Shown here in pieces: positions 34,071 through 42,075 of a stretch of DNA of 64,000 nt. Position numbers and translations under genes: made by a program. The notes under the pieces are model-generated. The model was not told the DNA's origin, did not search any database, and was given only the letters and a program-made list of their open reading frames with translations. The DNA comes from Variovorax sp. CF079 (GTDB taxonomy: Bacteria; Pseudomonadota; Gammaproteobacteria; Burkholderiales; Burkholderiaceae_C): NCBI RefSeq assembly GCF_900101545.1, contig NZ_FMZU01000013.1:62001-126000 (forward strand), written 5' to 3'. Position 1 is the stretch's first letter, and each line of letters opens with the position of its first letter.

Positions 34071-36140
34071 GTGTCCTCCTCCACCACGCTGCCCGCCGCC
34101 CGCACCCTTCGCCACGCCTTCGCGTGGCTGCGCTTCCTGCGCTCCGTCTGGCGGCGCTGGTTCCTCTGGGTGCTGCTGGCCGTTCTGGTGCTGGCGCTGC
34201 TGGTCACCGTGGTGTGGCTGGCGGGTCGCCACGAAGTCGAGCAGGTCCAGACCGCGCTGGATCGCGACACCGCCGATGCGGTGTCCGACCTGCGCAGCGG
34301 CCTGCAGCGCAACGCGCAAAGCCTGCGCGCCTCCCAGGCCAGCGGCATGGACCGGGAGCACTGGCCCATCGAAGCCGCGGCGCTGCTGCGCGAGCACCGC
34401 GAGTGGCTCAGGCTCGAGTGGCGCGACGCCGCGCTGCGCCCGCTGGCCGCCGTCGACACGCCCTACCGCCGGCGCGTGTTCGAGGAATCGAGCCGCAGCG
34501 TGGACCAGTCCGACGTCGCGCTCGCCTGCGCCGCCGCACGCAAGCTGGGCGCGCCGGCCTACTCGCCGAGCCACTACGTCCCCTTCGTGCCGAGCGGCGG
34601 CCTCGAGGTGATGGAGCTGTGTCTGCCGGTCGACGGCGGCGGCTACCTGGTGGCCACCTATTCGCTGCGCGACACGCTGGTCGAACTGGTCGCGCCGACG
34701 CTGACGCGCGGCCAGGAGGTTGCCTTCACCGAGGCCGACGGCACCCGCCTGGTGGCCGTCGGCGCGGCGCGCCGCCTGGGCACGCGCGTGTTCACTTCGC
34801 AGCAGCTCGTCGACCTGCCCGGTACCACCCTGATGCTGCGCGTCGACGGCTGGCGTGCCGCGCCCGATCTCTTTCCCAATCTGCTGACCGCGCTGGTCAC
34901 CGCGATCTCGATCGCGCTGGTGTCGGTGCTGGTCCTGCTGGCGCGCGACACGCGCCGGCGCCAGCGCGCCGAACGCGACCTCGCCGACGCGCTGGCCTTC
35001 CGCAAGGCGATGGAAGACTCGGTCATCACCGGCCTGCGCGCGCGTGACCTGCAGGGGCGGATCACCTACGTGAACCCCGCCTTCTGCGAAATGGTGGGCT
35101 TCAGCGCCGAGGAGCTGCTGAACCATCCCGGCGAGGCGCCGTACTGGCCGACCGAGCTGGCGCACGAGTACCGCCGGCGCCAGGCCGCGCGGCTGACCGG
35201 TGGGCCGCCGCCGCGCGAAGGTTTCGAATCGGTCTTCATGCGCAAGGACGGCACCCGCTTCCCGGTGCTGATCTTCGAGGCGCCGCTGATCAACGCGCAG
35301 GGCGCCCAGACCGGCTGGATGAGCGCCTCCATCGACCTCAGCGAGCAGCGGCGCATCGAGGAACTCTCGCGCGCCAGCCAGGAGCGCCTGCAGGCCAGCG
35401 CGCGGCTGGCCACCGTCGGTGAGATGGCCTCGCTGCTGAGCCATGAGCTCACGCAGCCGCTGGCGGCGATCGCGAGCTATGCGAGCGGCTCGCTCAACCT
35501 GCTGCACGGTGCGGGCCAGGCGCAGCAGGGCAGCGACCATGGCGAAGTCGCGATGGCGGTGCGCCGCATCGCCGAGCAGGCTGACCGCGCCGGCAAGGTG
35601 ATCCGCAGCGTGCACGACTTCGTGCGCCGGCGCGACCGCACGCGCGAGGCCGTCGCGCCGCAGGCCTTGCTCGATGCGGTGCTGCCGCTGGTGCGGCTGC
35701 AGGCGCGCAAGCTCGCGGTGCGCGTCGAGGTCAGCTTCGAGGAGCGCCTGCCGCGGGTGCAGTGCGATCGCACGCTGGTCGAGCAGGTGCTCCTGAACCT
35801 GGCGCGCAACGCGATGCAGGCCATGGACCTGCCGGAGCTCAGCGACCGAGTGCTGCGCCTGCGCGCGGCACGCGCCCGCGCGGTCGGTGAAACCAGCGAT
35901 GCCGGCGACAAGGCCGACACGCGGCGCTGGATCGAATTCTCGGTGGCCGACCTCGGCTGCGGCATCAGCGAAGAGGTGGCGCAGCACCTCTTCACGCCCT
36001 TCTTCACCACCCGGCCCGACGGCATGGGCCTGGGCCTCAGCCTGTGCCGCACGGTGGTCGAGCAGCACGGCGGCGCGCTGGTGTTCGAGCCGCAACGCCC
36101 TCGCGGCACCGTCTTTCGCTTTACGCTCCCTGCAGCCTGA
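34071..36140 (+). CDS. PAS-containing sensor histidine kinase, DctB/FixL-like
   Basis: A kinase of about 689 residues. Two membrane helices (about residues 23-45 and 268-292) bracket a periplasmic sensor domain; a PAS domain follows (about 300-423; GRITYVNPAFCEMVGFSAEEL), then the HisKA box LLSHELTQPLAAIASYASG with the phosphoacceptor His near 457, and the ATPase N, G1 and G2 boxes (NLARNAMQAM, DLGCGIS, GMGLGLSLCR). The start is uncertain: GTG at 34071 is given, but TTG at 34053 and 34062 are in frame and overlap the nitrilase stop. The response regulator follows ten bases later. The signal is unknown; the kinase type often senses carboxylates. Confidence 0.9.
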   Translation: MSSSTTLPAARTLRHAFAWLRFLRSVWRRWFLWVLLAVLVLALLVTVVWLAGRHEVEQVQTALDRDTADAVSDLRSGLQRNAQSLRASQASGMDREHWPIEAAALLREHREWLRLEWRDAALRPLAAVDTPYRRRVFEESSRSVDQSDVALACAAARKLGAPAYSPSHYVPFVPSGGLEVMELCLPVDGGGYLVATYSLRDTLVELVAPTLTRGQEVAFTEADGTRLVAVGAARRLGTRVFTSQQLVDLPGTTLMLRVDGWRAAPDLFPNLLTALVTAISIALVSVLVLLARDTRRRQRAERDLADALAFRKAMEDSVITGLRARDLQGRITYVNPAFCEMVGFSAEELLNHPGEAPYWPTELAHEYRRRQAARLTGGPPPREGFESVFMRKDGTRFPVLIFEAPLINAQGAQTGWMSASIDLSEQRRIEELSRASQERLQASARLATVGEMASLLSHELTQPLAAIASYASGSLNLLHGAGQAQQGSDHGEVAMAVRRIAEQADRAGKVIRSVHDFVRRRDRTREAVAPQALLDAVLPLVRLQARKLAVRVEVSFEERLPRVQCDRTLVEQVLLNLARNAMQAMDLPELSDRVLRLRAARARAVGETSDAGDKADTRRWIEFSVADLGCGISEEVAQHLFTPFFTTRPDGMGLGLSLCRTVVEQHGGALVFEPQRPRGTVFRFTLPAA

Positions 36141-36150
36141 ACAGAGTGAC

Positions 36151-36774
36151 ATGCAACCCCTGATCGATGCCCTCATCTTCATCGTCGACGACGACGCCAG
36201 CGTGCGCGAGGCGCTGGCCTGGCTGCTGCGTTCGCGCCGGCTGGTGAGCGAACATTTCGCGAGTGCCGAAGCCTTCGAATTGCGTTTGATGGAGGAGCCG
36301 CTGGCCGATCAGCCGCACTGCCTGCTGCTCGACGTGCGGATGCCCGGCACCAGCGGGCTGGTGCTGTTCGACCGCCTGGCCGAGCGCGGCCTGCTGGAAG
36401 TCATGCCGGTCATCTTTCTGACCGGCCATGCCGATGTGCCCACGGCAGTGGACGCGGTGAAGCGCGGCGCCTTCGATTTCTGCGAGAAGCCTTTTTCGGA
36501 CAACGCGCTGGTCGACCGCATCGAGCATGCGCTCGGCGCCTCGCTGCGCGCGATCAAGGCGCAGCGCGCGCGACGCCTCCTGATGCGCCGTGTCGAGGAA
36601 CTGACCGAGCGCGAGCGCGAGGTGATGCGGCGCGTGGTCGAGGGCCTGCCCAACAAGCTGATCGCCGAGCAGCTTTCCATCAGCGTGCGCACGGTGGAGG
36701 TCCATCGTGCGCGCGTGTTCGAGAAGATGGAAGTCAAGTCGGCCGTGGAACTCGCCAACCTGCTGCGCCCTTAG
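36151..36774 (+). CDS. FixJ/NarL-type response regulator
   Basis: A 207-residue regulator: receiver domain with the acidic pair DDD near 13-15, phosphoacceptor D61 (LLLDVRMPGTSG), T91 (IFLTGHAD) and K in CEKPF; then a LuxR-type helix-turn-helix (LTEREREVMRRVVEGLPNKLIAEQL, key elements LTxREREV and NKxIAxxL). It is the partner of the upstream kinase. Its stop overlaps the convergent OmpA-like gene by four bases. Confidence 0.93.
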   Translation: MQPLIDALIFIVDDDASVREALAWLLRSRRLVSEHFASAEAFELRLMEEPLADQPHCLLLDVRMPGTSGLVLFDRLAERGLLEVMPVIFLTGHADVPTAVDAVKRGAFDFCEKPFSDNALVDRIEHALGASLRAIKAQRARRLLMRRVEELTEREREVMRRVVEGLPNKLIAEQLSISVRTVEVHRARVFEKMEVKSAVELANLLRP

Positions 36775-37424
36775 CCTTGCGGGCGTTCGCCGACGTAGAT
36801 CTCGACGCGGCGGTTTTGTGCCCGGCCGGCATCGCTGTTGTTGTCGGCGACCGGTTCGCGCGAGCCGCGGCCTTCGATGCGGAAGGCCTGCTGCGGCACG
36901 CCGCGCGCGATCAGGTAGTCGCGCGTGCTGGCGGCGCGGTCGACCGACAGCGGGTTGTTGATCGCGTCGGTGCCGGTGCTGTCGGTGTGGCCGATGATGC
37001 GCACCTCGGCGTTCGGGTTGTTGCGCAGGCCGTTGGCGAACTGGTTGAGGATCGGCGCGAAGTTGGGCTTGATGGCAGAGCGGCCGGTGTCGAAGGAGAC
37101 GTCGCTCGGAATCGCGAGCTTGAGCTCGTTGTTGGGGGTCTGGGTGACGGCGATGCCGGTGCCCTGCGTGGCGGCCTGCATCTCGCGCTTCTGCGCTTCC
37201 ATGCGTTGCGACCAGAGATAGCCGCCCAGCGCGCCTGCGGCCGCACCGACCGCAGCGCCCGTGCCGATGGCGCGGCTGTCGCCGCCGGTTGCCGATCCGA
37301 TGACCGCGCCGCCAAGGGCGCCGATGCCGGCACCGATGCCGGTGTTGCGCTGGGTGTCGCTCATGCCGGCGCAGCCCGAGAGCACGAGGGCGGCTGCGGT
37401 GGTGGCGAGTACGAGTTTTTTCAT
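36771..37424 (-). CDS. OmpA-family lipoprotein (YiaD-like)
   Basis: A 217-residue outer-membrane lipoprotein: signal peptide with lipobox VLSGC (C18), a glycine-zipper region (GIGAGIGALGGAVIGSATGG, about residues 29-48) and a C-terminal OmpA peptidoglycan-binding domain (VSFDTGRSAIKPNF, RIIGHTDSTGTDAINNPLS, NRRVEIYVG). It binds peptidoglycan through the Asp/Arg pair in the OmpA domain. The glycine zipper suggests self-association in the membrane. Confidence 0.92.
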   Translation of the reverse strand: MKKLVLATTAAALVLSGCAGMSDTQRNTGIGAGIGALGGAVIGSATGGDSRAIGTGAAVGAAAGALGGYLWSQRMEAQKREMQAATQGTGIAVTQTPNNELKLAIPSDVSFDTGRSAIKPNFAPILNQFANGLRNNPNAEVRIIGHTDSTGTDAINNPLSVDRAASTRDYLIARGVPQQAFRIEGRGSREPVADNNSDAGRAQNRRVEIYVGERPQG

Positions 37425-37462
37425 ATGAATTCCTTTTAGACGCTGGATTCAGCGAGGAGGAA

Positions 37463-37624
37463 TTATGTGGAGCCCCCCGGCGGTGGCTCGTCGGACGAAG
37501 ACTCTTTTTCAGAATCGTCCGCATCGTGCATTTCGCCGCGCTTGCGCCCTGAGAACATGGTCCACCAGACGATCAGCACCAGCACGATTCCGGCGCCCAG
37601 CGCTTCAAGCAAAATCAATCCCAT
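37463..37624 (-). CDS. Small single-pass membrane protein
   Basis: A 53-residue protein: one hydrophobic helix (LILLEALGAGIVLVLIVWWT), a short basic cluster (SGRKRGE), then an acidic Ser/Glu/Asp-rich tail ending in prolines. Positive-inside reading puts the tail in the cytoplasm. It has a plausible GGAG ten bases before its ATG. The start codon overlaps the mltA start on the opposite strand through the palindrome CATG at 37622-37625. The function is unknown. Confidence 0.6.
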   Translation of the reverse strand: MGLILLEALGAGIVLVLIVWWTMFSGRKRGEMHDADDSEKESSSDEPPPGGST

Positions 37625-38771
37625 GACAAAAGGACTCCAGTGGCTGGTCGGGCTCGCGATCGTAGCAACGCTCGCCGGCTGTTCGGTCGGCACCTTGCAG
37701 CCCGAAACAGCGACGACGCCCGCGGCCGTGCCGGGCGCGAGCCCGCAGCGCGAGCTGGGGCCGCTCACCGGATCGCTCGCGCATCCCAAGAGCCGCTGGG
37801 TGCCCGTGCCTTGGTCCGAGCTGCCGGGCTTCGGCGACGACGCGCTGCATGAAGGCTGGGGTGCGCTGATCGCGAATTGCGCGCGCCCCAACGCGGCCTT
37901 CGCGCCGCTGTGCCGCGAGGTGCGCCAGCTGGCGCTCGCCGAAACCGAGGAACAGCGCGAATGGATGCAGCAGAGGCTGCAGCCCTACCGCGTCGAATCG
38001 CTCGCGGGCGGCCAGAACGAAGGCAAGCTCACGAGCTATTACGAGCCGGTGTTCGACGCTTCGCGGCGGCCGACCGCCACCCATACCGTGCCGCTCTACC
38101 AGGCGCCCGCCGGTCTGGTGGCGCGCCGTCCCTGGTACACGCGGCAGGAGATCGACACCCTGCCGCAGGCCCAGGCCGCGCTGCGCGGCCGCGAGATCGC
38201 CTGGCTGGCCGATCCGATCGACGTGCTGATGCTGCACATCCAGGGCTCGGGGCGGCTGCGCATCACCGAGGCCGACGGCTCCCAGCGCACCGTACGCGTG
38301 GCCTTCGCGGCCACCAACGAGCAGCCGTACAAGAGCGTTCAGCAATGGCTCGTGAGCCAGGGCGCGACGAAAGTCAGTCTGTGGCCGGACGACACCAAGC
38401 AGTGGGTGGCGCAGAACCCGCAGCGCCTGTCGCAACTGCTGTGGAGCAATCCGCGCTACGTGTTCTTCCGCGAGGAGCCGCTGTCCGAGACCGATGCGGC
38501 CGCCGGCCCGGTCGGTGCGCAGGGTGTGCCGCTCACGGCCGGGCGCTCGATCGCGGTCGACCGCGAGAGCATTCCTTACGGCACGCCGGTCTGGCTGGCC
38601 TCGCCCGGGCCGGTGGTGCCGCTCGCGAAGCTGGTGGTCGCGCAGGACACGGGCAGCGCGATCGTCGGCGCAGTGCGCGCCGACTACTTCGCCGGCACCG
38701 GCGCCGAAGCGGGGCGCCTGGCCGCGCGCGTGAATCAGCCTCTGCGTTTGTGGGTCTTGTGGCCGAAGTAA
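37623..38771 (+). CDS. mltA: Membrane-bound lytic murein transglycosylase A
   Basis: A 382-residue outer-membrane lipoprotein that cleaves peptidoglycan between MurNAc and GlcNAc to 1,6-anhydro products. The lipobox is TLAGC (C20). The MltA domain has GKLTSYYEPVFDASRRPT, MLHIQGSGRLRITEADG and, in the 3D domain, SIAVDRESIPYGTPVWL and LVVAQDTGSAIVGAVRADYF, which holds the catalytic Asp. The ATG at 37623 has no clear Shine-Dalgarno. Confidence 0.95.
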   Translation: MTKGLQWLVGLAIVATLAGCSVGTLQPETATTPAAVPGASPQRELGPLTGSLAHPKSRWVPVPWSELPGFGDDALHEGWGALIANCARPNAAFAPLCREVRQLALAETEEQREWMQQRLQPYRVESLAGGQNEGKLTSYYEPVFDASRRPTATHTVPLYQAPAGLVARRPWYTRQEIDTLPQAQAALRGREIAWLADPIDVLMLHIQGSGRLRITEADGSQRTVRVAFAATNEQPYKSVQQWLVSQGATKVSLWPDDTKQWVAQNPQRLSQLLWSNPRYVFFREEPLSETDAAAGPVGAQGVPLTAGRSIAVDRESIPYGTPVWLASPGPVVPLAKLVVAQDTGSAIVGAVRADYFAGTGAEAGRLAARVNQPLRLWVLWPK

Positions 38772-38816
38772 CGGGTGCCAGGGCATGATCCTTTCCTTCG
38801 ACGGGCAAGGATCTTC

Positions 38817-39191
38817 ATGAATCTCCAGACCTTTTCGATCATCTTCGCGGGCGTGCTGCTCAACTCGGCGGCGCAGCTGATGCTCAAGGCCGGTGCCAAG
38901 ACGCTGGGCACCGTGGCCATGGGAAGCGGCGCCTCGCTGATGGCGGCCGCATGGAACGCGGCCACGCAGCCGTGGATCCTGCTCGGCCTGGTCTGCTATT
39001 TCCTCAGCGCTGGGCTGTGGATCCTCGCACTGACGCGCGTGGACGTGACCGTCGCCTATCCCATGCTGTCGATGGGCTACGTGATCGCGGCCCTGCTCGC
39101 GTGGCAGCTGTTCGGCGAGCCGCTGACCGCCGGCCGGGTGTTGGGCATCGCCATCATCATGGCGGGCGTCGTGGTGCTCGGCCGGAGCTAG
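38817..39191 (+). CDS. SMR/EamA-type four-helix membrane protein (ArnE-like flippase subunit)
   Basis: A 124-residue protein of four helices, with LLNSAAQLMLKAGAKTL at the first helix and VDVTVAYPMLSMGYVIAALLA typical of the ArnE/EmrE group. Relatives flip undecaprenyl-phosphate-linked sugars or export drugs. It is eight bases ahead of a UbiA-type prenyltransferase, which favours a lipid-linked sugar as substrate; that is inference. Confidence 0.85.
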   Translation: MNLQTFSIIFAGVLLNSAAQLMLKAGAKTLGTVAMGSGASLMAAAWNAATQPWILLGLVCYFLSAGLWILALTRVDVTVAYPMLSMGYVIAALLAWQLFGEPLTAGRVLGIAIIMAGVVVLGRS

Positions 39192-39198
39192 GGTCCTG

Positions 39199-40632
39199 AT
39201 GACAGGCCTCAATACCATGCGCCCGCTCTACGTCGATCTCGATGGCACGCTGATCGCCACCGACCTGCTGCACGAATCCCTGCTGCAGCTGGTGCGCGCT
39301 TCGCCGCTCTCGCTGCTCTCTCTGCCGCTGTGGCTGCTGCGCGGCAAGGCGGCGTTCAAGGACGAGGTGGCGCAGCGCGCCACCGTCGATGTCACGACCC
39401 TGCCCTACCGGCCCGAGGTGATCGAGTTGGTGCGCAGCGCGCGCGCCGCCGGCCGCCGCACGGTGCTGGCCACGGCAAGCGACGCCAAGCTCGCGCACGC
39501 GGTGGCGCGGCACCTGGACCTTTTCGATGCGGTGCTCGCCTCCGACGGCGAGCGCAACCTGCGCGGCGCGGGCAAGCTGGCGGCGATCGAGGCCGACGCC
39601 GGCGGCCGCGCCTTCAGTTATGCAGGCGATCGCAGCGTGGACCTCGCGGTCTGGCGCGGCGCCGAGGCCGCGGTGGTGGTCAGCCGCTCCGAATCGCTGG
39701 CCCGGCGCGCGGCCGGCGCGACCACGGTCGAGGCACGGATCGTGCCGCCGCGCACCTCCTTCAAGCGCTATCTGTACGGCGCCCGTTTGCATCAGTGGCT
39801 CAAGAACCTGCTGATCTTCCTGCCGCTGATGCCGGTGCTGCACGATCTCACGCAGTCGCTGGTCGTCAACGCTGCGCTCGCCTTCCTGGCCTTCGGCCTC
39901 ATGGCCTCGGGCATCTACGTGCTCAACGATCTGCTCGACCTCGAAACGGACCGGCGGCATCACCGCAAGCGTACGCGGCCCTTCGCCGCCGGGGAGATCT
40001 CGGTGCCGGCGGGCCTGGTCATGACAGGCCTTCTGTGTGCGAGCTCGCTGGCGCTGTCGCTCGCGCTGCTGCCGGATGCCTTCGTGGGCGTGCTGCTGCT
40101 CTACATGGCGCTGACCACCGCCTACTCGCTGCATCTCAAGCGCCGTGCGGTGGTCGACGTGTTCTCGCTGGCCGCCCTCTACACGATCCGGGTGGCGGCC
40201 GGCACGGCGGCCACCGGACAGCCGCTGTCCTTCTGGATCCTCTCGTTCTCGCTCTTCATCTTCCTGAGCCTGGCGCTGGCCAAGCGCTATGTCGAGCTGA
40301 CCGGCCCGCCCGCCGAGGTGCGCCAGATGAAGCGCAATCGCGGCTACGTGGCCACCGATGCGCCTTTCGTGCTGTGCACCGGCGTGGCAGCCGGGCAGAT
40401 GGCGGCGCTGCTGCTGGGCCTCTACCTGCACGACCAGCAGATGGTGGCGCGCTACGAGAACCCCCAATATCTTTGGGTGCTGATCCCGGTCTTCCTGTTC
40501 TGGACCATGCGCATCTGGCTCAAGGCGATCCGCGGCGTGCTGCACGACGACCCGGTGGTCTTCGCCGCGCGCGATTGGGTCAGCCGGCTGGCCGTGGCGA
40601 TCGGCGCCGTCGCGCTATGGATGGCGGGCTGA
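39199..40632 (+). CDS. HAD phosphatase - UbiA prenyltransferase fusion (DPPR-synthase-like)
   Basis: A 477-residue fusion. The N-terminal 195 residues are a HAD hydrolase with the Asp-nucleophile motif VDLDGTLIA, motif II ATASD, a Lys (RGAGKLAA) and motif IV AGDRSVD, so it looks catalytically intact. The rest is a UbiA-type membrane prenyltransferase with the Mg-diphosphate motif NDLLDLETDRRH near residue 243 and YSLHLKRRAVVDV as the second aspartate region. The NDxxDxxxDRxH form is that of decaprenyl-phosphate phosphoribosyltransferase (Mycobacterium Rv3806c). The fused phosphatase would remove the 5-phosphate of such a product, a step done by a separate protein in mycobacteria. Confidence 0.88.
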   Translation: MTGLNTMRPLYVDLDGTLIATDLLHESLLQLVRASPLSLLSLPLWLLRGKAAFKDEVAQRATVDVTTLPYRPEVIELVRSARAAGRRTVLATASDAKLAHAVARHLDLFDAVLASDGERNLRGAGKLAAIEADAGGRAFSYAGDRSVDLAVWRGAEAAVVVSRSESLARRAAGATTVEARIVPPRTSFKRYLYGARLHQWLKNLLIFLPLMPVLHDLTQSLVVNAALAFLAFGLMASGIYVLNDLLDLETDRRHHRKRTRPFAAGEISVPAGLVMTGLLCASSLALSLALLPDAFVGVLLLYMALTTAYSLHLKRRAVVDVFSLAALYTIRVAAGTAATGQPLSFWILSFSLFIFLSLALAKRYVELTGPPAEVRQMKRNRGYVATDAPFVLCTGVAAGQMAALLLGLYLHDQQMVARYENPQYLWVLIPVFLFWTMRIWLKAIRGVLHDDPVVFAARDWVSRLAVAIGAVALWMAG

Positions 40633-40637
40633 ACATG

Positions 40638-40717
40638 GCCCCCACGCTCTCGCACTTCGTGTCGTCGCTGCCCCCCGAGGGGGCCGCACGCCGCCTTGGG
40701 GGCGGCCCGGCGCCGGC
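40638..40717 (+). repeat. GC-rich palindromic intergenic repeat (REP-like)
   Basis: The gap between two co-directional genes holds CCCCCCGAGGGGG (40671-40683) and a second palindromic block TTGGGGGCGGCCCGGCGCC. The phrase starting CCCCCACGCTCTCGCACTTC and leading to GTCGTCGCTGCC resembles a high-copy intergenic repeat I recall from Comamonadaceae genomes. Only one copy is in the window, so its repetitive nature cannot be shown here. Confidence 0.55.
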
Positions 40718-40732
40718 GTGGATCCGCCCCCG

Positions 40733-41941
40733 ATGAAGCGCAGCCTAGCCTGGGATGCGCTGCTCGTCGCCTTGCTCGCGGCGCTGGCCCTGATGCTGCT
40801 CGCGGCCCTGTCGCGCCAATTGCCGCCGCAGCTCTTCAAGCCCGAGGGCCTCGACGCCTGGTTCCAGGCCGACCTGCCGCGCGTGCTGGCCAACATGGTG
40901 GATTCGCAGAGCAACCATTACCGCACCAAGGTCCATCCGATCGCCTCGATCCTCATCCATCCGCTGGTCGCCGGTCTGCGCGTGCTGTGGCCGGGCAGCG
41001 ATCTGCAGGTGGCGATGCGCTTCGCGGCGCTGGTGGCGGCGCTGTGGGTGATCTCTTTCTATGCGCTGTGCCGGTTGCTCGGCACCGGCCGCTTCGTTGC
41101 GCTCGGCTTTTCCCTGCTGGCCATCGCAAGCGCCGGCTTTCAGTTCTGGTTCTCGGTGCCGGAGACCTTCGGCATCGGGTCGCTGACCCTGCTGTGGGTG
41201 CTGCTGGTCGCGGCGCTGGCGGTGCATCGGCCGGTGAGCGACCGCCTGCTGATCGCCGCCAGCATCGCGAGCCTCAGCATCACGGTCACCAACTGGGTCG
41301 CGGGGCTGGCGCTGGCCGTGGTCCAGCGGCCCTGGCGGCGTGCGTTCGCCATCAGCGCGATCGCGTTCGTGGTCGTCGCCGTCGTCTCGGTGGCGCAGCG
41401 CTTCCTCTACCGCTTCGCCAAGTTCTTCTTTCTCGGCAGCCGGGAAGAGGCGGACTACGTGAACCTGGAGCAGTCGGGCACCGTGCTGCACAAGCTCGCC
41501 GGCATGTTCTGGCATCCGATCAGCGTGCCCGAAGTGCTGCTGGCCAAGGCCTCCGAAGCGCCCAAGCTGAACTGGCTCACGGTGCAGCTGAGCGCGCCCG
41601 GTTCGGGCAGCTGGGCCGGCATGCTCGCGCTCGGCCTGTGGACCCTGCTGCTGGCGGCCGGCGTGCACGGGCTCGTGCGTTCGCCGCAGTGGCATGCCTT
41701 CGGCAAGGTCCTCGGGCTCACGCTGGCGGCGCAGGTTGCGCTGCATCTGATCTACGGCGAGGAGACCTTCCTCTATGCCGCGCACTTCCTGCCGCTCTTG
41801 ATGGCGCTCGCGGTGTTTGCCGCGCGTTCGCTGCCGGGCCCTGTCGCCGCGTGCATCGCGCTGCTGACGGCCGGGCTCGCGGCCTTCAACAACGCCGCGA
41901 TGTACGAGACGGCGGCGCGCCTGCTGCAGCACGCGCGCTGA
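40733..41941 (+). CDS. Polytopic GT-C-like membrane protein, putative glycosyltransferase
   Basis: A 402-residue protein with about nine or ten hydrophobic segments. The first periplasmic loop has DAWFQADLPRVLANMVDSQS and NHYRTKVHPI, whose acidic and basic residues resemble the catalytic loop of GT-C enzymes that use polyprenyl-phosphate sugars. I cannot place it in a named family. The ATG at 40733 was preferred to a GTG at 40718 that lies at the edge of the repeat. With the flippase-like and HAD-UbiA genes it forms a likely three-gene unit. Confidence 0.65.
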   Translation: MKRSLAWDALLVALLAALALMLLAALSRQLPPQLFKPEGLDAWFQADLPRVLANMVDSQSNHYRTKVHPIASILIHPLVAGLRVLWPGSDLQVAMRFAALVAALWVISFYALCRLLGTGRFVALGFSLLAIASAGFQFWFSVPETFGIGSLTLLWVLLVAALAVHRPVSDRLLIAASIASLSITVTNWVAGLALAVVQRPWRRAFAISAIAFVVVAVVSVAQRFLYRFAKFFFLGSREEADYVNLEQSGTVLHKLAGMFWHPISVPEVLLAKASEAPKLNWLTVQLSAPGSGSWAGMLALGLWTLLLAAGVHGLVRSPQWHAFGKVLGLTLAAQVALHLIYGEETFLYAAHFLPLLMALAVFAARSLPGPVAACIALLTAGLAAFNNAAMYETAARLLQHAR

Positions 41942-42075
41942 GACAACGACCGCCGGCGGCGGAGGAGGCCGCGCGTCGCGGATCTGACCCATGTCTGACT
42001 TCCGGGCGTCACATTGAACTTTTAGCGTACCGGGCTGAGTTTTTCTACAACCAGTCCCCACTGAAAGTTTTGCGA

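Noticed and set aside
40696..42075. Continuous frame joining the end of the UbiA region to PhoX
   Set aside because: It reads the GT-C gene out of frame. The Tat signal of PhoX fixes the start at 42076.
41942..42075. Pho box search upstream of phoX
   Set aside because: GCGTCACATTGAACT is only loosely like half a PHO box and no second half with the right spacing was found.
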